Origin: Comamonas sp. KCTC 72670 | GTDB taxonomy: Bacteria; Myxococcota; Myxococcia; Myxococcales; Myxococcaceae | Assembly (NCBI GenBank): GCA_014656495.1 | Contig: BNCN01000023.1 | Span: forward strand, 1 to 55,650 | Length of the DNA: 55,650 bases | Reading direction: 5' to 3' | In this document: piece after piece, positions 42,009 to 51,400 of the stretch | How the letters are laid out: every line of letters starts with the position of its first letter | How positions within the stretch are numbered: position 1 is the stretch's first letter | Made by a program: the position numbers and the translations under genes | Notes under the pieces: generated by a model | Database searches by the model: none | What the model saw: the letters and a program-made list of their open reading frames with translations, nothing else | Told to the model about the DNA's origin: nothing

Positions 42009-43181
42009 ATGGGGTGCGCGGGGTTTCCCGTATCCAGGGCCATGAACGTGCTCGCAGAGACCTCCGCGCGATTCCCCCACCGGCAGCCCCCCGCCCGCCG
42101 CCCCGCCCGCGGCGAGACGCATCGCGACCGGCTCCAGCGCGAGGGCATCCGCCGGAAGGGCACCCCCGCGCGGGGCTTCCGGTACGTTCACACGAACGGC
42201 AAGCCTGTGCCCCGGACGGCCCGCGAGCGCATCGATGCACTGCGCCTGCCTCCGGCCTGGGTGAACGTGGCCATTGCCCCCTCCCCCCAGGCGAAGCTCC
42301 AGGCGGTGGGCCAGGACGCCGCGGGGCGGTGGCAGTACCGTTATCACACGGCCCACACCCTCGAGCGCGACGAAGAGAAGTTCCAGCGAATCGTCGGCTT
42401 CGCCCGCGCCCTCCCCCGGATGCGCCACCGTGTGAACGTGGACCTCCGCAAGCAGGGCCTCGGCCGAGACAAGGTGATGGCGGCCATGCTCCGCATCCTC
42501 GGCACCTGCTTCATCCGCCCGGGAAGCCAGCGGTACGCGGAGACGAACGGCAGCTTCGGGCTCGCCACGCTTCGCCGCCGGCACGTCCGCGTGGCCGGCG
42601 ACACCGTGTACTTCGACTTCCCGGGCAAGAGCGGCAAACAGCAGCGCCGGCGACTGAGAGACCGGCGGGTGGCGACCGTCGTCCGCCGCTTGCTGGCCGT
42701 CCCGGGCCGGGACGTCTTCAAGTTCATCCTGGATGACGGCGCCGTGGTGGACGTGCGCCGCCGCCACATCAACGCGTACATCCAGGAGGTGATGGGCGAG
42801 CAGTTCAGCGCGAAGGACTTCCGCACCTGGGCCGGCACGCTCATCTGCGCCTGTGCGCTGGCCCGCGCGCGCAAGCGGGCCCACGCGGCGGGCGGCGCGG
42901 ACGGCGTGGTGAAGCCCACGGTCCTCAAGAAGACGATGGTGGCCGCGGTGAAGGAAGCCGCCGAGCACCTGGGCAACACGCCCGCGGTGGCCCGGTCCTC
43001 GTACATCTACCCGTCGGTCCTGGCCATGTTCGAGCGGGGCCAGGTCGTGGACACCTGGTTCGAATCCGTGGACGAGCTGGCGGAGGCGAAGAGCGGGAGC
43101 CTGCACTGCTCGGAGAAGGCCCTGCTCGACATGCTCGACACCACCCGGCAGCGCCGCCGGAAGCGGGCGCGCATGCACTGA
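42009..43181 (+). CDS. DNA topoisomerase IB
   Basis: Relaxes supercoils through a 3'-phosphotyrosyl intermediate. 390 residues, the size of bacterial (poxvirus-like) topoisomerase IB. The start of the family core is seen at REGIRRKGTPARGFRYVHTNG and LPPAWVNVAIAP; the catalytic part has LLRILGTCFIRPGS-like MLRILGTCFIRPGSQRYAET, FDFPGKSGKQQRRRL, FSAKDFRTWAGT with the conserved Arg, and the nucleophile Tyr in ARSSYIYPS. ATG at 42009 has AGGAGG ten bases upstream; an ATG at 42042 is an alternative with poorer spacing. It is divergent from the flotillin module, with 145 bases between the start codons. Confidence 0.92.
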   Translation: MGCAGFPVSRAMNVLAETSARFPHRQPPARRPARGETHRDRLQREGIRRKGTPARGFRYVHTNGKPVPRTARERIDALRLPPAWVNVAIAPSPQAKLQAVGQDAAGRWQYRYHTAHTLERDEEKFQRIVGFARALPRMRHRVNVDLRKQGLGRDKVMAAMLRILGTCFIRPGSQRYAETNGSFGLATLRRRHVRVAGDTVYFDFPGKSGKQQRRRLRDRRVATVVRRLLAVPGRDVFKFILDDGAVVDVRRRHINAYIQEVMGEQFSAKDFRTWAGTLICACALARARKRAHAAGGADGVVKPTVLKKTMVAAVKEAAEHLGNTPAVARSSYIYPSVLAMFERGQVVDTWFESVDELAEAKSGSLHCSEKALLDMLDTTRQRRRKRARMH

Positions 43182-43210
43182 TGCGCGCCCGTCTGGAGAA
43201 GACGCGGGGC

Positions 43211-44248
43211 TCAGGCCACCACGGCCTCGACGACGCTGGGCGGCATCGTCGTCGGATACACGTTGGCCAGCTTCAGGCCCGCCCGCTCCAGCAGCTCGGC
43301 ATATTCCGCGTGCGTGCGCTCGCGCCCACCCACGACCACGAGCATGGCCATGTCATACAGGTTGCCGAAGTGATTCACGTTGTCGCCCGGGAGCACCGTC
43401 TCCACGATGAGCAGCCGCGAGTCGGGACGCATGGAGGCGCGGATGTTCTGGAGGATACGCAGGCTGCGCTCGTCATCCCAGTCATGGAGGATTTGCGAAA
43501 GGATATAGGTGTCGTAGCCCTCCGGGATGCGGACGAAGAAGTCGCCTTCGAGGACTTCACAGCGCTCCGCCAATGACTGCTCAGCCAACCGCTGACGTGT
43601 CTCGAGGGCGACGTGAGGCATTTCGAAGACAGCGCCACGGACACCCGGGTTCGCCTGGAGGATGTGCGCCAGCAACATGCCCGTGCCGCCCCCCACGTCG
43701 CAGATGCTCCGCGTCGTGGAGAAGTCATAGGCGTTCACCACGGCCGGCGCGTTGAGCGTCTGGTACGCGGCCATGCTGTTGTTGAAGATGGCGGCCACGT
43801 CCGCGTGCGTGCGCATGTAGTCGAAGAACGAGGTCCCCATGAACTTCTCGAGCGAGGGCTGCCCCGTCTTCAGCGAGTTGGCCAGGTCACCCCAGGCCTG
43901 CCACGACAGGAGCAGGCCGTGCGCGCGGAGGGAGCCGTACACGGACCCGGGGTTGTCCTCGCGCAGCATCTCACCCATCTCCGTGAGCCCCCACCGCTGG
44001 GTGGACTCGTCCTTCACGAGCACGCCCAGGCCGCTGAGCAGGCGCAGCATCCGGCGCAGCGACGGCGCATGCGTCCCGCTGGCCTCCGCCAGCTCCTCGG
44101 CCGTCTTGGGCACATCACCAATGATGTCCGCGATCCCCAGTTCCGCCATGATCTGAAGGCATCGGGAGACCCAGAAGCCATAGACCATCTGGGTCATTTG
44201 GATGGCCGCGGGCGGAGGCGCGTGAGAGTCTCGAGGTTGCTGGCTCAT
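43211..44248 (-). CDS. Small-molecule O-methyltransferase (family 2)
   Basis: SAM-dependent methyltransferase of the plant-COMT/acetylserotonin type, 345 residues. The N-terminal dimerisation/winged-helix part (QMTQMVYGFWVSRCLQIMAELGIAD; SLRRMLRLLSGLGVLVKD) precedes the Rossmann core with motif I ICDVGGGTGMLLAHIL and the catalytic-base region YILSQILHDWDDE, where the His is the likely general base. The C-terminus (VVGGRERTHAEYAELLERAGLKL) completes the family pattern. Such enzymes methylate hydroxyls of polyketides or aromatics in secondary metabolism. The substrate is unknown; no biosynthetic cluster is visible around it. Divergent from a 2OG-Fe(II) oxygenase gene. Confidence 0.9.
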   Translation of the reverse strand: MSQQPRDSHAPPPAAIQMTQMVYGFWVSRCLQIMAELGIADIIGDVPKTAEELAEASGTHAPSLRRMLRLLSGLGVLVKDESTQRWGLTEMGEMLREDNPGSVYGSLRAHGLLLSWQAWGDLANSLKTGQPSLEKFMGTSFFDYMRTHADVAAIFNNSMAAYQTLNAPAVVNAYDFSTTRSICDVGGGTGMLLAHILQANPGVRGAVFEMPHVALETRQRLAEQSLAERCEVLEGDFFVRIPEGYDTYILSQILHDWDDERSLRILQNIRASMRPDSRLLIVETVLPGDNVNHFGNLYDMAMLVVVGGRERTHAEYAELLERAGLKLANVYPTTMPPSVVEAVVA

Positions 44249-44336
44249 GTGTCCGTCTCCAAGGTGTTGTGATGCTACGGCGAGGCTACAACCCGTAAGG
44301 TAGGCTGTAAAACTAATACGATTTTCTCAGTTATTC

Positions 44337-45083
44337 TTGAGTCCGAGTCTCCGACACGTGCGCGCCTACGTCACCCACCGTGAAGCCCTGCCCCGCAGCG
44401 CGGTCCAGGCATTGAGGACCGCCCTGCTCGGCTCGCGCTTCGTGGCCCGAAGTCCGTTGATGGGAACCTTCCAGGCCAGCCGGGGGTTCGCCATCATCTT
44501 CACGCACGAGGGCCGTGCCACCGTGGAGGCTCGCTTTCCGTTCCTGGTGCCCTACCTGACTCGCGTGTTGGCTCCCGCCAGCGCCAGGGGCCTCCTTCCC
44601 TGGCACGAGCGGCTCTGGGGCTCCCGGAAGCAGCGGCCCGCCCCCAACGCATTCTATCTCAACTTGCTGTTGCTGGATGCGGGACGTGGTGTGGGCCGTC
44701 ACATCGACGCGACGCTCCAGGACCCCAGCGGCGTGCCGGATGCGACGCCCCAGCACGTCAGCGTGCTCTACCTCCAGGTCCCCGAACACGTGCGGGGTGG
44801 CGAGCTGTGCCTGCATCACCAGGACACCCCCGTGGGTGAAGTTCGCCCCCGTGAGGGGTTGCTGGTGCACTTCCGTGGCGATCTGCAACACGAGGTGCGG
44901 CCCTTCACCGGCGGTGCCGAAGGCGCGAGCCGCGTGAGCCTCGTGTGTGAGCAGTACGTGTTCCCACCGGAGGCGCTCTCGCGCATCCCCTCGTTTCGCA
45001 TCCAATCGAAGGCGGGCTTCGCCGCCTATCTGGACGACCAGCGCCACCGCTCGGATGGAGGCTCCGGCGGGATATTGGAATAG
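44337..45083 (+). CDS. 2OG-Fe(II) oxygenase-like protein
   Basis: 248 residues. The jelly-roll active site shows HxD in GRHIDATL, a distal His in DLQHEVRPF about 75 residues later, and an Arg in ASRVSLVCEQY that would bind 2-oxoglutarate. The strand APNAFYLNLLLLDAG precedes the first ligand. It belongs to the PKHD/prolyl-hydroxylase-like group by pattern; the substrate is unknown. The start is uncertain: TTG at 44337 has no obvious ribosome site, and a GTG at 44358 is possible. It is divergent from the O-methyltransferase gene and 27 bases ahead of the DUF1330 gene, with which it may be co-transcribed. Confidence 0.72.
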   Translation: MSPSLRHVRAYVTHREALPRSAVQALRTALLGSRFVARSPLMGTFQASRGFAIIFTHEGRATVEARFPFLVPYLTRVLAPASARGLLPWHERLWGSRKQRPAPNAFYLNLLLLDAGRGVGRHIDATLQDPSGVPDATPQHVSVLYLQVPEHVRGGELCLHHQDTPVGEVRPREGLLVHFRGDLQHEVRPFTGGAEGASRVSLVCEQYVFPPEALSRIPSFRIQSKAGFAAYLDDQRHRSDGGSGGILE

Positions 45084-45110
45084 GCTGACATCTCGAACAC
45101 AGGAGGCCCC

Positions 45111-45488
45111 GTGGCCGTCGATCCCCAGAGCACCGACGTCGAGCGCTTCATCCAGGAGGACCCGGGAGGTCCCGTGGTCATCCTGAACCTGGTGCGTTTC
45201 AAGGAAGGTGGCCGAGCCTCCTATGAGGCCTACGCCAACGCCGTCATGCCGCTCCTCCTCAAGGCGGGCGCCCAGCCGCTGTATGCCGGTGACGGGTCGA
45301 CACCCCTGGTCGCCGACCCGGGCCAGAGCTGGGACGCGGTGCTGCTGGTCCGCTATCCCAGCCGCGCGGCCTTCCTGCAGATGGTGGCGGACCCGGAGTA
45401 CCAGCACATCGCGCACCTGCGAACGGAGGCCCTGCAGGAGGCGGTGCTCCAGGCCACCACCCCCTGGGCCACCTCCCCGGAGCCTTGA
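45111..45488 (+). CDS. DUF1330 family protein
   Basis: 125 residues, cytoplasmic, ferredoxin-like alpha/beta fold by family. Signatures: VVILNLVRFKEGGRASYEAYANAV, then AVLLVRYPSRAAFLQMVADPEYQHIAHLRTEAL, the core of DUF1330/EthD-like proteins. Function not established. The GTG has AGGAGG four bases upstream. Its stop is only one base from the stop of the convergent amidase gene. Confidence 0.82.
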   Translation: MAVDPQSTDVERFIQEDPGGPVVILNLVRFKEGGRASYEAYANAVMPLLLKAGAQPLYAGDGSTPLVADPGQSWDAVLLVRYPSRAAFLQMVADPEYQHIAHLRTEALQEAVLQATTPWATSPEP

Positions 45489-45489
45489 G

Positions 45490-47166
45490 TCACCGTGCCC
45501 CGAGGTCCGCCGTCGCCGCGAAGGTGGGTGGGCGGCGGATCTTCGAGGCCTGCTCGTAGGCATAGGCCAGCTTCAGCAGCACGGGTTCGCTCCAGGCCCG
45601 GCCAATGAAGGACAGCCCCACCGGGAGCCCGCGGACGTAGCCCGCGGGCACGGTGATGGTGGGGTAGCCGGCCACCGCCGCGGGCGTGGAGCTGCTGCCC
45701 AGCCAGTGGTCACCATTGACCAGGTCGACGAGCCCCGGCGGTGCCTCGGTCGGCGCCACCAGCGCATCCAGGCGGTGCTTCTTCATCACCGCGTCCAGCC
45801 CCTGCGCGCGCGACATGCGGCGGCAGTCCTGGAGCGCCTTGACGTAGGTCTTGTCGGTGAGTGGCCCCTTGGCCTGCGCCTGGTGGAGCAGCTCCTGCCC
45901 GAAGAACGCCAGTTCGTCCGCGGCGTGCTCCTCGTTGAAGCGGATGAGCTCCGCGAGGGTCCGCGGCGCCCTCCCCTCGCCCAGGGTCGCGAGGTAGGCC
46001 TCCAGGCCCGCCTTGAACTCGTAGAGGAGCACTTCGAGCTCGGGGGCTTGCAGCTTCTCGACCAGGGGGATGGGCGCGGGGTCCACGAGGATGGCGCCCC
46101 GGGACTTCATCAACGCCAGCGCATCCTCCATCCGCGCATCCGTCGCCGCGTGGTAGCCGAAGTAGTGCTCCCGGGGCACACCGATGCGCGCCCCCTTCAA
46201 TCCGTCCACGTCCAGGAACCGGGTGTAATCCGTGGGGGCCTTGCCGCGGCTGGCCGCCGTCGCCGCGTCCGCGGGGTCCACGCCCGCGAGCACGCCCAAC
46301 AGCGCCGCCGCGTCCGCCACGGTGCGCGTCATGGGACCGGCGGTGTCCTGGCTGCGGGAGATGGGGATGATGCCCGCGCGGCTCACCAGCCCCACCGTGG
46401 GCTTGAGCCCCACGAGCGACGCCGCCGCCGAGGGCGACACGATGGAGCCGTCCGTCTCCGTGCCCACCGACACCGCGCAGAAGTTGGCGGCGGTCGCGGT
46501 GCCCGCGCCCGAGCTGGAGCCCGAGGGCGTCCGGTCCCTCGCATACGGGTTGCGCGTCTGGCCACCGCGTGCGCTCCAGCCGCTGGTGGAGCGTGTGGAG
46601 CGGAAGTTGGCCCACTCGCTCAGGTTCGTCTTGCCCAGGATGACGGCGCCCGCGGCCCGGAGCCGCTCCACGAGGAAGGCGTCCCGCCCCGGCCTCGCGC
46701 CCACCAGCGCGAGGGAGCCCGCCGTCGTCTCCATCTTGTCCGCGGTCGCGATGTTGTCCTTGAGCAGCACGGGAATGCCGTGCAGCGGCCCCCGGGCCCC
46801 CTTCTCGCGGCGCTCCTGATCCAGCGCGGCGGCCATCGCCAGCGCGTCGGGATTCAGCTCGATGACCGAGCGCAGGGGCAGCGGCCCCACGGCGTCCAGC
46901 GCGGCGATGCGCGCGAGGTAGCGTTCGGTGAGCCCCTGCGCGGTGTGCTCACCCGACACCATGGCGGCCTGGAGCTCGGCCACCGTCAGCTCCTCCAGCG
47001 CGAAAGGCTTCGCGGCGGGAGGTGCCTCCTTCCCCGAAGGCGCGGCGGCCACGGCGCGGCCGTGGACATCCCAGGTGACGAGTGCCGTGGCGGCAGCGGT
47101 GCCACCCAGGAGCGCACGGCGGCTGAGGCCCGCCGGGGGGCCAGGAGGCGAGTCAGGTTTCTTCAT
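45490..47166 (-). CDS. Tat-exported amidase-signature enzyme
   Basis: Hydrolyses amides with a Ser-cisSer-Lys triad; 558 residues. The N-terminus has a Tat-type signal (LSRRALLGGTAAATALVTW). The amidase signature is complete: GIPVLLKDNIATADKM (catalytic Lys), TPSGSSSGAGTATAANFCAV (cis-Ser) and VGTETDGSIVSPSA (nucleophile Ser), then GLKPTVGLVSRAGIIPIS and SQDTAGPMTRTVADAA. Unlike the cytosolic GatA of glutamyl-tRNA amidotransferase, it is long and exported. The substrate is unknown; a peptide or aromatic amide is possible. Transcribed away from the patatin-like gene (75 bases between start codons). Confidence 0.88.
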   Translation of the reverse strand: MKKPDSPPGPPAGLSRRALLGGTAAATALVTWDVHGRAVAAAPSGKEAPPAAKPFALEELTVAELQAAMVSGEHTAQGLTERYLARIAALDAVGPLPLRSVIELNPDALAMAAALDQERREKGARGPLHGIPVLLKDNIATADKMETTAGSLALVGARPGRDAFLVERLRAAGAVILGKTNLSEWANFRSTRSTSGWSARGGQTRNPYARDRTPSGSSSGAGTATAANFCAVSVGTETDGSIVSPSAAASLVGLKPTVGLVSRAGIIPISRSQDTAGPMTRTVADAAALLGVLAGVDPADAATAASRGKAPTDYTRFLDVDGLKGARIGVPREHYFGYHAATDARMEDALALMKSRGAILVDPAPIPLVEKLQAPELEVLLYEFKAGLEAYLATLGEGRAPRTLAELIRFNEEHAADELAFFGQELLHQAQAKGPLTDKTYVKALQDCRRMSRAQGLDAVMKKHRLDALVAPTEAPPGLVDLVNGDHWLGSSSTPAAVAGYPTITVPAGYVRGLPVGLSFIGRAWSEPVLLKLAYAYEQASKIRRPPTFAATADLGAR

Positions 47167-47241
47167 GGTCGCCGCGCACTACAGCAGCGGCGCAGGAAGG
47201 GTCGCAACCCCACCCCGGCTTCGTTAGCGTGAACGGCCGAT

Positions 47242-48300
47242 ATGGCTTCTCACCTCACCCTCCTGGCTGGGCCCGACGCGCTCCAGCTCCTACGTGAACG
47301 GGGCTTGCGCGGCGAGGACGTGGACGTCGTCCCGGGCGCCTCCGGTGGCCCCAAATGGCTGGTGCTGGCCGGACTCGACCGGGCCCTCTTTGGCGGCCTG
47401 TTCCAGAACCGGACGCGCCCCCTGCACCTGATTGGCAGTTCCATCGGCAGTTGGCGCCTGGCCTGCCTGGCCCAGAAGGACCCGGTGCTCGCGCTGCGCC
47501 GCTTCGAGGCGGCCTACATCGACCAGCGCTATCCGCCCAAGCCCTCACCGGCGCAGGTCACCGAGACGTGCGAGGGCATCCTGGATGCCCTCCTGGGTGA
47601 CGAGGGCGAGACGGACATCCTCCACCACCCCTGGGCCCGGCTCCACGTCATCACCGCCCGGTGCCGAGGCATGGCGGGCCTGGAGGACGCGCGAGCGCAG
47701 TTGCTCGGGTTCCTCCTGTGCGGCCTGGGGAACCTGGTGAGCCGCCGGACGCTGGGGCTCCACATGGAGCGCGTCGTCTTCCACTCGGCGGGGGCCACCA
47801 GTCCGTTCGCCGGGTTGAAGGACCTGCCCTCGTCCCACGTGGCCCTGACGCGAGAGAACCTCCGGCTGGCGCTGCTCGCGTCCGGCTCCATCCCCATGGT
47901 GCTCCGGGGCGTGAGAATCCCCGGCGCGCCGGCGGGCGTCTTCCGGGATGGCGGTATCGTCGACTACCACCTGGACCTGGACTTCGGGTCCGGCAGCGGG
48001 CTGGTGCTGTACCCGCACTTCTACCCGTACGTGGTGCCGGGCTGGTTCGACAAGTCGCTGCGCTGGCGGCACACCCGGCCCGGGAACTTCCGCAGGGCGC
48101 TGCTCATCGCCCCGTCCCCGGAGCTGGTGGCCCGGCTCCCCGGCGGACGGATTCCAGACCAGGGCGACTTCGAGCAGCTGAAGGACTTGGAGCGCATGCG
48201 CGCCTGGAACCAGGTCGTCGCCGAGAGCGAGCGCATGGGCGACGAGCTCCTGGAGCTGATGGCCACCGGCCGCCTCGCCGACCACGTCCGGCCCCTCTGA
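47242..48300 (+). CDS. Patatin-like phospholipase
   Basis: 352 residues. The patatin fold is marked by GASGGPKW (oxyanion region, 32-39), the nucleophile elbow GSSIGSW (Ser near 67, G-x-S-x-G), and the DGG motif FRDGGIVDYHL (near 227) with the catalytic Asp. Serine-aspartate dyad lipid acyl hydrolase. No signal peptide, so probably cytoplasmic or injected; the substrate is unknown. The ATG lies within the divergent region to the amidase gene. A GC hairpin follows the stop. Confidence 0.85.
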   Translation: MASHLTLLAGPDALQLLRERGLRGEDVDVVPGASGGPKWLVLAGLDRALFGGLFQNRTRPLHLIGSSIGSWRLACLAQKDPVLALRRFEAAYIDQRYPPKPSPAQVTETCEGILDALLGDEGETDILHHPWARLHVITARCRGMAGLEDARAQLLGFLLCGLGNLVSRRTLGLHMERVVFHSAGATSPFAGLKDLPSSHVALTRENLRLALLASGSIPMVLRGVRIPGAPAGVFRDGGIVDYHLDLDFGSGSGLVLYPHFYPYVVPGWFDKSLRWRHTRPGNFRRALLIAPSPELVARLPGGRIPDQGDFEQLKDLERMRAWNQVVAESERMGDELLELMATGRLADHVRPL

Positions 48301-48329
48301 CGCCGCTTCGCGGTCCGCTCGAAAAGACA

Positions 48330-48361
48330 GCGGCCGGCACCCGAATCCGGGGGCCGGCCGC
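48330..48361. terminator. Bidirectional terminator between patatin and M36 genes
   Basis: A 9-bp perfect stem gcggccggc (48330-48338) / gccggccgc (48353-48361). On the minus strand it is followed by TGTCTTTTC, on the plus strand by the weaker aggaacttcttt. It lies between two convergent genes. Confidence 0.6.
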
Positions 48362-48466
48362 CAGGAACTTCTTTCAGTCAGCTTCCCGCGATGCCCGGAC
48401 CTTCAACGCGTCCGGGCCCCACGGTGACCTCCCCCCACCCGAAGGCAGGAGGAGGACCCGCCCGTC

Positions 48467-51400
48467 TCAGTTCTGACGACGGCGGCGCAGCAGGCCGAGC
48501 AGCGCCAGGCCGATCATGCCGGCCGGAGCACCCGCGCCCGTGGCGGAGCAACCGCCACCGTCGTCATCGCCGTTGCGGGCGGAGAACGTAACGGTGGTGG
48601 CGTGCTCGGCGCCGTGCGCGTCCGTGACGGTCAGACGGAAGCCGAAGTTCTCCGTCTTGCCCTTCAGGTCCGGCAGGTTGGCAACCGCGACGGCCTGGTT
48701 GGCGCCGTTGATGGTCGCCGTCGGACCGGAGGTCTGCGTCCAGCGGTAGGTCAGCGCGTCGCCGTTGGCGTCGCTGGAAGCCGAGCCGTCGAGCGTGGCC
48801 GACGTCTGGTTGCCAGAGACCACCGCGCGAGCCGCCGCCACGGGGGCGACGTTCTCGTCGGTGACGGTGACGGTGGTCACGGCCTGAACCGTGGCCGTGC
48901 CGTCCGAGACCAGCAGCAGGAAGGACAGCGCCTCGGTGGTGGCCGGCGCCGTGAACGTCGGCGTCAGCGAGGAGGCGTCAGACAGCGTGACGGCGGGGCC
49001 GCCAATCTGCGTCCAGGTGGCGGTGAGCGCGTCACCATCCGCGTCGGTCGCCGTGCCGTTGAGGGTCACGGTGGAGCCGGCGGTCACGGTGGCGGGAGCA
49101 CCCGCGCTCACGACCGGAGCGGTGTTGCCCGGGGCCGTGCCCGGGTCCGCCGCCACGATGATGCGCACGACGTCGCTGACCGTGGAGTTGCCGTCGCTGA
49201 CCGTCAGGAGGAAGGCCAGCGTGTCGCCGTTGGCCGTACCCGGCGCGACGAACGTGGTGGACAGCGAGGAGGCATCCGACAGCGCCACCGGGGTGCCGCC
49301 GATCTGCTGCCACACGTAGGTGAGCGGGTCACCCTCGGCATCGCTCGCCGAGCCGCTGAGCGTGACGATGTCACCGGCGCTCGCCGTGCCATCCGCACCC
49401 GCGTTCACCGTCGGAGGCGTGTTGGACGGATCGCCACCGCCACCACCGGAGATGATGGTCACCGCGACCGCCTTGGAGGCGGAGGCCTCGCCGTCAGACG
49501 CCGTCACGGTGAACTCGTACGAGCCCGGGGCCGGCGTGGCGAAGGTGATGGAGGCCGTGTCCGCACCGTTGATGCTGACCGCACCGCCAGCCGTCTGCGC
49601 CCAGCTGTAGCTCAGCGCGTCGCCGTCCGGGTCCAGGGCGGACGCGGAGACCGTGACAACACCCGCCGCGAAGGCCACGGAGGTGTCCGTGACAACGGGC
49701 GCGCGGTTCACGTTGGTGATCGTCACCGTGACGGTGTCGTTCGCGCTGGCAGCGCCGTCGCTGACCGTCAGACGGAAGACCAGCTGCTCATCCAGGGTGA
49801 CCTCGGGCGCGACGAACGTGGCCGTCGGCGAGGTGTAGTCCTTCAGGGCAACCGGCGTACCGGAGACCTGCGTCCACAGGTACGTGAGGGCGTCGCCGTC
49901 CTCGTCGCTGGCGGAACCGGTCAGCGTGACCTCGGAGCGCTCCGCGGCCGTGGCGTCGATGCCCGCGTTCACGGTCGGCGCACGGTTGGCCGGCGTCACC
50001 GTCACATTCACCGAGTCGGTGGACGTGTTGGTGCCGTCGGTGGCGGTCAGGGTGAACGTCAGGGTGGTGGACTCGGTGACCTGCGGCGCCGTGAAGGACA
50101 GCGTCAGGGTGTCGGCACCCGTCAGCGAAACCGCCGGGCCCGCCGTCTGCGTCCAGGAGTACGTCAGGGCGTCGCCGTCAGGGTCGGTGGCCGTACCGGT
50201 CAGGCTGACCTGGCTACGGGCCGCCGCCGACACGTCCGCGCCAGCGTTGACCGCGGGAGCGCGGTTCACGCACACGCCGTCCTCGGGGACGATCGCGGCG
50301 AACGGGGTGTTGGTGATGCCGGTGAACTCGAGGTCATCCAGCAGCCAGCCCGTGGCGCCGAAGCTCTCGTCCGTGCCGATGCGGAAGCGGATCTGCACCG
50401 TCTTGCCGGCGTACGCCGTGCCCAGGTTGATCGTCGCGGGGATCAGGCCCGGGAACTCCTCGTTGTAACCGGACAGCGCGGGGCGGCCGGCCAGCGGGTT
50501 GAGGTTGCCGTTGTAGTTCTGCAGCGTGGCGTTGTGGATCGGACCACCGATGTCCACCCACGTGTCGCCGCCGTCCTCGGTGATTTCCACCGTGGCGCCG
50601 TCGTAGTAACCCCAGACCGGGTCACCCTCGAGGTCGTACGCGTGCATGAAGTTCAGCACGAAGGGCTCGGTGGCGCTGACGTTCAGCTCCGGCGTGATGA
50701 GCCGGATGTCGGAGTAGGAGCCCAGGTCCTCGGCGTAGAACGTGCGGTTGGTCTCGGTCAGCTGGACCACGCCCCAGACGTCCGGGGTCAGCTCCTCGTC
50801 GTAGTCCGTCGTCCAGGGCAGCTTGGACGGGGTCACCTCGACGTCCTCGATGTTCGTGACCTGCTCGGCCTCGTCGAAGTTCGTGACGAGCGTCAGGGCG
50901 TTGATGATGTCACCCGGGATGGCCTGACCGTCGTCACGCACGGCGACGGAGAAGTTGGCCTCGGAGAACGGGGCCGCGCCATGGATGGAGACGGGGACGG
51001 AGATCTTGGCCTCGGAGAACACGGGGATGGGGGGGAACGTCCCGCCACCGCCGTTGCCCAGCTGGATGCCGGGGGTCGTCGAGAACAGCGTCGCGCTGGC
51101 GCTGTTCGCCGTGGTGGCGCCAACGTTGCGGACGGTGATCTCGATGCGGCCCGTCTCTCCGTTGTCCAGGACGCCGTCGCGGTCACACGTGGTGCCCTCG
51201 ATGTCGTCGAAGAACTCGGCCGACACGAACTGGATGGCGGAGCCGAAGCCGTAGCTCTCGACGACGCCCGCGTTGTTCGTGGAGTAACGGTCCGGAGCCT
51301 GAGCGCCGACGCCCGCGCCGCGCTTGGCGAAGGCCGCCCAGAAACGCTCGGCGTCCGCCGGGTCGTTGGCGTAGGCCGCCGCGATGACGGCGTCACGGGC

